Of a stretch of 12,688 nucleotides of DNA, positions 6,906-12,688 are shown piece after piece. Origin of the DNA: SZAS-79 sp038319115 (GTDB lineage Bacteria; Pseudomonadota; Gammaproteobacteria; Burkholderiales; SG8-39). Each line of letters opens with the position of its first letter. The first letter of the stretch is position 1. The stretch is from NCBI GenBank assembly GCA_038319115.1, contig JBBQCV010000098.1:1-12688 (forward strand), in the 5' to 3' direction. A program made the position numbers and the translations under genes. The notes under the pieces were generated by a model. It worked only from the letters and a program-made list of their open reading frames with translations, did not search any database and had not been told where the DNA came from.

Positions 6906-7673
6906 TCACGCAGGCTCGCAACCGAATATTGCGGCGGGTGAGCACCACGCGACCCCAGCGTGCGAGCACGTCTTGTCGAAGAGCGCGTCGAGGAAGTCCC
7001 AGCATTCGCTGTCGTGCACTGCGTGATGCGTCAGCCACCCTGTCGGCTCGTCGGGCGCCTCGCCGTGGCGGCGCGCTTCGAGGTGACGGACGGCTTGCGA
7101 GAGAGCGCTCTGCACACCACAGAATCCGCGCGTCCCGCGCCAGTCGACAATGTCGACATGGGTGTTGATTTGCACAAAACGTGGGCTCGAAACTGTGACT
7201 TTTTTCACACCGTACGTGCTCAGCCCGCAATAGCCGGCACTTTCCAAGCGCCCCGCGAGCTCCGGGGAAATGCGGTTCCACGGGGGCGCCAACACCGGGA
7301 TCACCCGCCCCGGCGCTGACTTTTCCAGCATTGCGCGCCCGGCAACAGCGTGTGCGAGCATGACGTCGACCGGTTCCGTCGGCGGGAACTCGGACTTCTT
7401 TTCTCCCCCACGGGCCCGGTTGTGATGATCGACCCCGTGCTGGATCAGGGCAATTTGCGATGGGAGGGCGCAAAGTGCGCCGCGGTCGGCCTCGGCAGGA
7501 ATGGCGGCCAGGGCGAGCGGAACATTGCGGGCCGCCGCGAGCCCCGCCAGCCGGTCGAGCGCCGCGCTGCGGCCACCGGCGTCGTCGTCGCGCCACCAGA
7601 AATCGACCTGCCTGCCCAGGTCGCGCCAGCGGGCCAGCTCTGCGGAGAACTCTGCCCATGGCCCGGCTAGCAC
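6906..7673 (-). CDS. polysaccharide deacetylase-like protein (CE4 / NodB-homology superfamily)
   Basis: A 255-residue protein with the motif set of carbohydrate esterase 4, metal-dependent enzymes that remove acetyl groups from N-acetyl sugars in glycans. Visible motifs: WWRDDDA at about 26-32 (motif 1, catalytic/metal Asp), QHGVDHH at 78-84 giving H-x3-H (motif 2, metal ligands), APPWNR at 129-134 (motif 3), and LTHHAVHD at 214-221 (motif 5 His). Motif 1 differs from the usual TFDD, which suggests an uncharacterised subfamily. There is no signal peptide or membrane helix, so it probably acts in the cytoplasm, on a lipid- or nucleotide-linked intermediate. GTG at 7673 was chosen because GGAG lies 5 bases upstream; GTG at 7691 is the alternative. 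It overlaps the preceding glycosyltransferase by 7 bases and is the last gene of the glycan operon. Confidence 0.85.
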   Translation of the reverse strand: MLAGPWAEFSAELARWRDLGRQVDFWWRDDDAGGRSAALDRLAGLAAARNVPLALAAIPAEADRGALCALPSQIALIQHGVDHHNRARGGEKKSEFPPTEPVDVMLAHAVAGRAMLEKSAPGRVIPVLAPPWNRISPELAGRLESAGYCGLSTYGVKKVTVSSPRFVQINTHVDIVDWRGTRGFCGVQSALSQAVRHLEARRHGEAPDEPTGWLTHHAVHDSECWDFLDALFDKTCSHAGVAWCSPAAIFGCEPA

Positions 7674-8851
7674 GCGCGCTCCGCCATCCACGCACCGAGC
7701 AATTCGGCGGAGCGACCGGCGCCTCCCATATTCACCGCTGTGGGTAGCGGGCGAGGACGGGTTGCGGCGTGATCTATGGCGGCGGCAAGCGAGATGGGAT
7801 TCAGCGCCTCCTCATCGATACAGTCGAGCAGCCCCGCCTGCGCAAACGCATGGGCGCGAATCGACTGCTCGGTTTCCCCTTCGCCAGCGAAAGGAACCAC
7901 GACAGAGCGGGCGCGCGCCTGGATCACCTCGAGCACGGTGTTGTAGCCGCCTTGGTTTACGGACACCGCGCAGTTGCGCAGCAAAGCAGGAAAATCGGGG
8001 CGCGATCGCTCGACTTCGACCGCACCACCTGCGGTATCAGCGGCAATTTTCGCCAAGCGCCCCAGTTCACTCGCCGCACTGTTCACCCCGCCAAGAACCC
8101 GCCATGTCCGCCGCCCGAGCGCCGAGTGTGTTCGGGCGCGAATCGCCGTTTCCAGCAGCTTCATTCCAACCGCGCCTCCGCCGGCCGAGACGAGGACTTC
8201 CTCCTCTTCATCCGCGTTGCGCGACGGCGACGCCGGAGTCGACTCCGCCTCGTCGACGATATAACCGGTGTAATGCAGCCTGCCGGCTATCGCGTCCGCA
8301 TGCCGAAACGTGCGCGAGAACGGGATCAGCGCGGGATCACCGTGCACGAGCACTCGGTCGAAGTATTGGTCGAACATGCGCAGCATTTCGTCCTGTCTCG
8401 ACGGGTCCTTCTGCCCCGAGCCCAGGATGTCGCGTACCGAAGACACGATCAGGGGGCGGCGTGCCGCCTGCACGGCCAGGTCGAGTAACGGGACCAGCTC
8501 GAAACGCAGTTGGCGGCGGCCGAACGGGAAGAGTTCAACCACCAGCAAGTCGGGGCCCGCTCGCAGGAACTCCGTGGCGAGGAAATCGCGCCGCGCCGCT
8601 TTCCATCGGTCGTCGACAGGATTTCCCTGTGCATCGACGAGGGACTTGAAGGTTGCGTCCGATGCGCCTGCAGGCGGCAGCTGCACGAATTCGACCCTGT
8701 CGAGTTTGAGCTTTCCCGCCGGGAAGCCGCCGCTGGCCAGGGTCACCTGGCTTCCCCGTCGCGCAAGGGCATTGGCGAGAATCGCCGTGCGCCTCAGGTG
8801 CCCGATGCCAAGGAGGTGCTGCACGTAAAGGAAAACGCGCCCGGCTTTCAT
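7667..8851 (-). CDS. MurG-like glycosyltransferase (GT-B fold, GT28-type C-terminal domain)
   Basis: A 394-residue cytoplasmic protein resembling the predicted glycosyltransferases related to MurG. The N-domain has LGIGHLRR (14-21), corresponding to the glycine-rich acceptor-side loop of GT-B enzymes. The C-domain has VSAGGGAVG (221-229) and VNQGGYNTVLEV (298-309), which match the donor-nucleotide-binding region of MurG-type enzymes, followed by EGETEQSIRA (324-333). There are no membrane helices. ATG at 8851 was chosen because it overlaps the phosphatase stop as ATGA; an in-frame GTG 15 bases upstream is less likely. The same GGYNT element occurs in the partial gene at the right edge, so the operon has two related enzymes. 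Donor and acceptor sugars are unknown. A hydrolase or epimerase of the same fold is a less likely alternative. Confidence 0.85.
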   Translation of the reverse strand: MKAGRVFLYVQHLLGIGHLRRTAILANALARRGSQVTLASGGFPAGKLKLDRVEFVQLPPAGASDATFKSLVDAQGNPVDDRWKAARRDFLATEFLRAGPDLLVVELFPFGRRQLRFELVPLLDLAVQAARRPLIVSSVRDILGSGQKDPSRQDEMLRMFDQYFDRVLVHGDPALIPFSRTFRHADAIAGRLHYTGYIVDEAESTPASPSRNADEEEEVLVSAGGGAVGMKLLETAIRARTHSALGRRTWRVLGGVNSAASELGRLAKIAADTAGGAVEVERSRPDFPALLRNCAVSVNQGGYNTVLEVIQARARSVVVPFAGEGETEQSIRAHAFAQAGLLDCIDEEALNPISLAAAIDHAATRPRPLPTAVNMGGAGRSAELLGAWMAERAC

Positions 8852-9459
8852 CGGGCCGCGCCACACGCGTTCTTTTCCCGCAGCGCGAGGTTGAGCCGTA
8901 CGACATCCGGTGCGCCGTCTTCACCTGCGCAGAAGACCTGGATCGCACGCCAGTCGAGCTTGACCGGCGCACGCCCGAGCATGTCCCAGCCAAAGGCGCG
9001 GGCGAATACCGACTGCATGACTCCGCGGTGGGAGATCGCCAGCACCGGCGCCCCAGCGGCGCGGACTTCGGCTAGAAATCCGCGCACCCGCTCGAAAACC
9101 ATCCGCGGGCTCTCGCCGCCTGGTGGCTGGAAATCCCAACCGCGGTCCTCGTTCGATTGCATCGCCTCGCCAAGCTCGGCTCGCAGGTCGGCAACCCGGC
9201 GCCCTTCCCATTCGCCCCATCTCATTTCGATCAGGCGCCCATCGACCTCCACCGAACCAAGCTCCAAGGCAGCAGCGGTTTCAATGCAGCGTGCCAACGG
9301 ACTGCACACGACCCGGACGCGGCGCCATTCCTCCGGGGTGCATGACGCCGCAAGACGCGCCCGGGCTGATTCAGTGAGCGGCACGTCGGTATGCCCCTGG
9401 ATGCGACGTTCGAGGTTCCACTGTGTTTCACCATGCCGCAGGAATCCGATCAGCGTCAT
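8848..9459 (-). CDS. histidine phosphatase (phosphoglycerate mutase-like superfamily)
   Basis: A 203-residue protein with the full histidine-phosphatase signature: RHGET (8-12) with the phosphorylated His at 9, second active-site Arg57 in SPLARC, acid/base Glu78 in EMRWGEWEG, PPGGES (112-117), and His144 in ISHRG. Its size and motifs fit small-molecule phosphatases such as alpha-ribazole phosphatase (CobC-like) rather than glycolytic mutase. Located between glycosyltransferases, it more likely removes phosphate from a sugar or glycan intermediate; this is inference. I chose ATG at 9459, which overlaps the preceding stop as ATGA and places RHG at the usual distance from the N-terminus. ATG at 9471, four codons upstream, is possible; neither has a well-spaced ribosome binding site. 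The stop overlaps the next gene's start (ATGA). Confidence 0.9.
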   Translation of the reverse strand: MTLIGFLRHGETQWNLERRIQGHTDVPLTESARARLAASCTPEEWRRVRVVCSPLARCIETAAALELGSVEVDGRLIEMRWGEWEGRRVADLRAELGEAMQSNEDRGWDFQPPGGESPRMVFERVRGFLAEVRAAGAPVLAISHRGVMQSVFARAFGWDMLGRAPVKLDWRAIQVFCAGEDGAPDVVRLNLALREKNACGAAR

Positions 9460-10619
9460 TCCTTCGTGCATCCGCTATCTGATGGCGCCAGGCTGGCAAA
9501 TGCGGCCTCCAGCCGCTCGACCGCAGCGTCCAAGCCTCGCTCACCGGCCGCGAATTGCGCGGCGGCCCGCCCCATCGCAGACCTTCTCTCCCGCTGGGTC
9601 AGCAGTTCGCGCGCAAATTGGGCGAATTCTTCGTCGCTGTCGGGCGAGGAAAGCAACCCGGTCCGACCGTCGCTCACGACATCCGCGACACCACGCACCT
9701 TGCGCGACACCACCGGCACGCCGGCTGCCTGTGCCTCGAGCATCGCCATGCCGTAAGCTTCATTGACGGCCGGCCAGAGGCAAAGGTCGCAGGCACCGTA
9801 AAGTGCCGCAACGTCAGTGTCCGCCAGCTCTCCCAGGCAAAACACACGTCCGGGGGCTGCACGCTCCAGGATAGCCTGGATCTCGGTGCGCGACGCCCCA
9901 TCGCCCGCCACCAGCAGTTGCCATGGAATATCGCCCAACGTGCTCAGAGCCTGCGCAAGCCTGCGATAGGAGGCGGCCTTGTCACCAGGCCGCATCATCG
10001 CAACCACCGCGATCCAGGGTACCGACGCATCCAGCCCGTGCGCCGAGGCGTAGTTTCTGCGGTGCGCATCGCGATCCCGCAAGGCCGATTGGTACGGCGC
10101 CGAATCGATGAACGGCGGAAACCACCTCACGCGGTCCCGTGACGGGAGGATCGCGGCAACGCATTCGATATCGTCACGCGCGGGGCAAAGCACCAGCGAC
10201 GCTGCCTGGATGGCGCTGCGGGTGGCCTCGTGTCCCAGCGACCAGGGACCGTTCGTTCGCTTGGGCGCATACGAGGCTTCGGCGATGACGTACGGGATCC
10301 CGAGGGACTTGGCAATGAACGGGCCCAGCCAGTCCGGTGCCTTGTAATACACGTGGTAGGTGAACCAGATGTCCGGGCGGGTCTCGGGGGACGCCGCCCA
10401 ACGCGCAAGCAGGCCGCGCGCTTCCAGCATCGATTCATCACGCAGTCCTTCCTGCGTCGCCGGATTTCCGATCGCGTCATAGGTGCGCGTCGTCGACACG
10501 AGGTCGACTTCGTGACCGGCACGCTCGATGAGCGCGGCAAATAACCGGCCGACGCGCCGGTCGCCCGACGGCACCGGATGCGTCGGGGGCTTGAGCGGGG
10601 CGTAGAACGCGACGCGCAT
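9456..10619 (-). CDS. glycosyltransferase family 4-type protein (GT-B)
   Basis: A 387-residue cytoplasmic or membrane-associated retaining-type glycosyltransferase. The N-domain begins MRVAFYAPLKPP, followed by SGDRRVGRLFAAL, the usual first beta-strand and acceptor loop. The C-domain has LLVAGDG (235-241), FCLGEL (260-265) and the GT4 donor-binding EX7E motif at E287-E295 (NEAYGMAMLEAQAAGVPVV). It then continues with VRGVADVVSDGRTGLL, the standard end of the nucleotide-sugar site. It starts at ATG 10619 with AGGGG about 7 bases upstream. It lies 9 bases after the previous GT4 gene and overlaps the phosphatase gene. The sequence is well conserved in the donor half, and the acceptor half is not assignable. 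Sugar donor and linkage are unknown. Confidence 0.9.
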   Translation of the reverse strand: MRVAFYAPLKPPTHPVPSGDRRVGRLFAALIERAGHEVDLVSTTRTYDAIGNPATQEGLRDESMLEARGLLARWAASPETRPDIWFTYHVYYKAPDWLGPFIAKSLGIPYVIAEASYAPKRTNGPWSLGHEATRSAIQAASLVLCPARDDIECVAAILPSRDRVRWFPPFIDSAPYQSALRDRDAHRRNYASAHGLDASVPWIAVVAMMRPGDKAASYRRLAQALSTLGDIPWQLLVAGDGASRTEIQAILERAAPGRVFCLGELADTDVAALYGACDLCLWPAVNEAYGMAMLEAQAAGVPVVSRKVRGVADVVSDGRTGLLSSPDSDEEFAQFARELLTQRERRSAMGRAAAQFAAGERGLDAAVERLEAAFASLAPSDSGCTKE

Positions 10620-10628
10620 CGGCAGCCC

Positions 10629-11900
10629 CTAGACTCCAGCCTCGGCGAGCGTACGCATCTCCGGCTGGGTCAGGCCGAATTTGGCGGCTAGCTTTTCGAC
10701 GTTGGCGTCCATGCCGAACTGCATCACCACCCGGCTGTGCGCAGCCTTTCCGAGCGCCTTGCGCTTTTGAGGGTCACTGATCAACCCCAGGAGAGCCTCG
10801 CATAGCGCGGCAGGATCCTCCGGCGGCACGAGCAGCCCGGTTTCCCCCGCAATGATGAGTTCGGGGATCGCCGAGACCTCGGTCGCCACGCAGGCCAGCC
10901 CCTGCGTCTGCGCTTCCATGAGCACGTTGGGCAGGCCGTCGCGATCCCCATCGCGCGCGACCCGGCTCGCCAGCGCGAAGATATCGGCGGACCGATATTC
11001 TTCGAGCAGTTCGGTCTGCGCCATGGGGCCGCGCCATTCGATCCGCGCGGCAATGCCAAGGCGCTGGGCACGACCGCGAAGTTCGCGCGCAAGCGGGCCA
11101 CCGCCGACATGCACCAGCCGCCAGCACACTCCCTCCGGCAGCCTTGCCAGCGCGTCGAGGAGCACATCCGTGCCTTTTTTTTCCACCAGCCTTCCCACTG
11201 ACAGTATGGTCACGCAGTCCGCGATCGACCGCCCGGTGTTCGGCAATCGCACCGGCGCCATCGACGCAAACCGTCGCAGGTCAAGGCCGTGGTAAACGAG
11301 TTCCACGCGGCCGGGTGGCGCAAGCGCCGCCAAATGGGCACGGTTGGTTTCTGTGCAGGTCACCAGCCACTCGCACGAGTCCAGTTTTTCACGCAGCTCC
11401 CAGTCCGGCGTGGTCCAGATGTCCTTTGCATGCGCCGATCCCGTCCACGGAAGCGCGCGCAATATCGATGCATAGCGCGTGACCGAGGCCGGTGTATGCA
11501 GGAAATGGGCATGCAGGCGATGCACGTCTTCGGGCAACTCATCGGCCAGCACCAGCGCCTGGCCGAACCGCCTGATGCGGTTAGGCGTGGGATCGCGCGC
11601 AAGGTCACGCAGCCAGGTACTCACCGCTTGCCGATAGCCCGGCCGGCGCCGCTGCCGGAGCCAAGCCCGCACCACACGCAACGGACCGCGATGGAGGTAT
11701 TCGGGCAGGTAAACGATCGGCGCGCGGATTTCGGCATGCACCGGATGGCGCTGCTTGTCGGTCGGCCTGCGCAGCGCCACCAGGACGATGTCGAGGCCGC
11801 GCCTTTCGAGGGCGAGGATTTCCTGCGCGATGAAGGTTTCGGACAGCCGCGGATAACCCTTGAGGACGAAGGCGACGCGCCCGCCCTTTCGCGGGATCAC
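10629..11900 (-). CDS. glycosyltransferase family 4-type protein (GT-B, colanic/exopolysaccharide-like)
   Basis: A 423-residue GT-B enzyme. The N-domain has GYPRLSETFIAQEI (15-28) and RLHAHFLHTPAS (128-139), patterns typical of exopolysaccharide glycosyltransferases of the WcaL/AmsK kind. The C-domain has LVYHGLDLRRF (201-211), SVGRLVEKKGTD (234-245) and the donor-site motif DGLPNVLME (321-329), where the first acid of EX7E is Asp rather than Glu; this variant is common in the RDGDRDG-type subgroup. The frame is open up to a TTG at 11966, but GTG at 11900 fits best: it lies 4 bases after the preceding stop and leads straight into the conserved GRVAFVLKGYPRLSE region. The spacing indicates translational coupling. 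It probably adds one sugar to a lipid-linked or nucleotide-linked chain; specificity is unknown. Confidence 0.9.
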   Translation of the reverse strand: MIPRKGGRVAFVLKGYPRLSETFIAQEILALERRGLDIVLVALRRPTDKQRHPVHAEIRAPIVYLPEYLHRGPLRVVRAWLRQRRRPGYRQAVSTWLRDLARDPTPNRIRRFGQALVLADELPEDVHRLHAHFLHTPASVTRYASILRALPWTGSAHAKDIWTTPDWELREKLDSCEWLVTCTETNRAHLAALAPPGRVELVYHGLDLRRFASMAPVRLPNTGRSIADCVTILSVGRLVEKKGTDVLLDALARLPEGVCWRLVHVGGGPLARELRGRAQRLGIAARIEWRGPMAQTELLEEYRSADIFALASRVARDGDRDGLPNVLMEAQTQGLACVATEVSAIPELIIAGETGLLVPPEDPAALCEALLGLISDPQKRKALGKAAHSRVVMQFGMDANVEKLAAKFGLTQPEMRTLAEAGV

Positions 11901-11904
11901 CCGC

Positions 11905-12688
11905 TCAGCCGATGCGCGATACGGCCGGCAGTTCCTCGCTCTCTGCAGGCTCGAGCCACGGCGCAACGCGCCTCGCTACGTTGGTCAGGCCTTCGAGCAA
12001 CCCGGGCACGACCACTTCCGAAGGCCGGTTCTGGTGCGTCAGCGAGCGCAGCGCCGAAGCCATCACTGCCGGATCGTACGCGCCGTCATCGTTTAGCATA
12101 CTCACCAACCCCAGCTTGGCGGCGCTCGAAGCGCGGATAAACTGCTCCAGGCGTGGCGTGGTGCGGGGAACGATCAGCGCACGCTTGTCGAGCGACAGCA
12201 CTTCGCAGAACGTGTTGTAGCCACCCATTGCAACCACGCCGGCGGCCCCGGCGACGAGGGTTTCGAGGTGGTTATGGAAGGTGATCGCGTCCACGCGCTT
12301 GAGCCGCGATGCGCGGTCCATGAACTCGGCCTGGCGCTCGGGCTGCATGAACGGCCCCAGCACCAGGAGCGCCGGATACGGCAGCAACCGGTCGTGCTCG
12401 TAGGCACGCAACACCCAGTCGATCAGGGTTTCCCCATCCCCGCCACCGCCGGTGGTGACGAGGATGTACGGCTTCTTGGTGATCTCCGGCAGGCGCGGAG
12501 GCGCTCCGCGCGTAGAGACCTCGCGCGGGAGGTATCCCGTGTAGATGATCTTCTGGCGAACTTTGGTGGGAAGGGCGATCCCTTCGAGGGGGTCGCAAAT
12601 CTGCGGCAGGCCGTAGATCCAGATTTCGTCGTACAAATCCCGCAGCGCCGGCAGCACGTTCTTGCGCCGCCATTCCGGCACGAGCAGC
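11905..12688 (-). CDS. MurG-like glycosyltransferase, C-terminal part (partial, cut by right edge)
   Basis: About 260 residues are visible; the N-terminal domain lies beyond the right edge. The C-terminal GT-B domain is recognisable: ILVTTGGGGDGE (donor-phosphate loop) and VAMGGYNTFCEVLSLDK, with the Glu corresponding to the nucleotide-sugar-binding Glu of MurG-type enzymes. RALIVPRTTPRLEQFIRA and the leucine-rich C-terminus follow. The segment DLYDEIWIYGLPQICDPLEG, followed by KIIYTGYLPR, matches the linker region of the predicted MurG-related family. It ends 4 bases before the first GT4 gene, so it is upstream in the same operon. The shared GGYNT element suggests distant paralogy with the MurG-like gene at 7667-8851. 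A start codon cannot be determined. Confidence 0.82.
   Translation of the reverse strand, partial: LLVPEWRRKNVLPALRDLYDEIWIYGLPQICDPLEGIALPTKVRQKIIYTGYLPREVSTRGAPPRLPEITKKPYILVTTGGGGDGETLIDWVLRAYEHDRLLPYPALLVLGPFMQPERQAEFMDRASRLKRVDAITFHNHLETLVAGAAGVVAMGGYNTFCEVLSLDKRALIVPRTTPRLEQFIRASSAAKLGLVSMLNDDGAYDPAVMASALRSLTHQNRPSEVVVPGLLEGLTNVARRVAPWLEPAESEELPAVSRIG

Noticed and set aside
10629..11900. Asp in place of the first Glu in the EX7E motif as a sign of inactivation
   Set aside because: The DGLPNVLME form with the preceding RDGDRDG context is a known variant of this GT4 subgroup, so loss of function is not supported.
11901..11966. 22-codon N-terminal extension of the GT4 gene from a TTG
   Set aside because: It overlaps the preceding gene and lacks similarity to the family N-terminus; GTG at 11900 fits spacing and homology better.

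Overview
This window is GC-rich DNA from a Gram-negative bacterium. Long coding regions, dense packing, a periplasmic-type solute-binding protein and a lipid-exporter-like ABC protein suggest a proteobacterium (alpha or beta), but nothing here fixes the taxon. Every convincing gene lies on the minus strand, so the biological reading order runs from the right edge (12688) to the left edge (1). There are no RNA genes, insertion sequences, CRISPR arrays or attachment sites that I can see, and no gene-free stretch longer than 195 bases.

Right half (12688 to 6906), in transcription order: the 3' part of a MurG-like glycosyltransferase (cut by the window edge), two GT4-type GT-B glycosyltransferases, a histidine (phosphoglycerate-mutase-like) phosphatase, a second MurG-like glycosyltransferase, and a CE4-type polysaccharide deacetylase. 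Gaps are 4 and 9 bases or short overlaps (two ATGA junctions), so this is one tightly coupled operon. It looks like an assembly line for a secreted or surface glycan or glycolipid: four sugar transferases, one phosphatase and one deacetylase. The product is unknown.

Middle (6905 to 6711): a 195-base gap. It holds a plausible sigma70-like promoter and a very strong ribosome binding site. That site does not serve the annotated gene directly; it serves a 16-codon reading frame that stops three bases before the next gene.

Left half (6710 to 682): an oligopeptide/dipeptide/YejABEF-type ABC importer, in the order fused double ATPase, solute-binding protein, OppB/DppB-type permease, OppC/DppC-type permease. 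The ATPase/binding-protein junction (ATGA) and the permease/permease junction (GTGA) overlap by four bases. The second permease carries an extended periplasmic loop with two cysteines.

Left edge (558 to 1): the N-terminal 186 residues of a type I ABC exporter (transmembrane domain), truncated by the window. Together the window reads as glycan building, modification, an importer and an exporter in one orientation. The idea that all of these act on one product is inference; the importer could be an independent unit with its own promoter.
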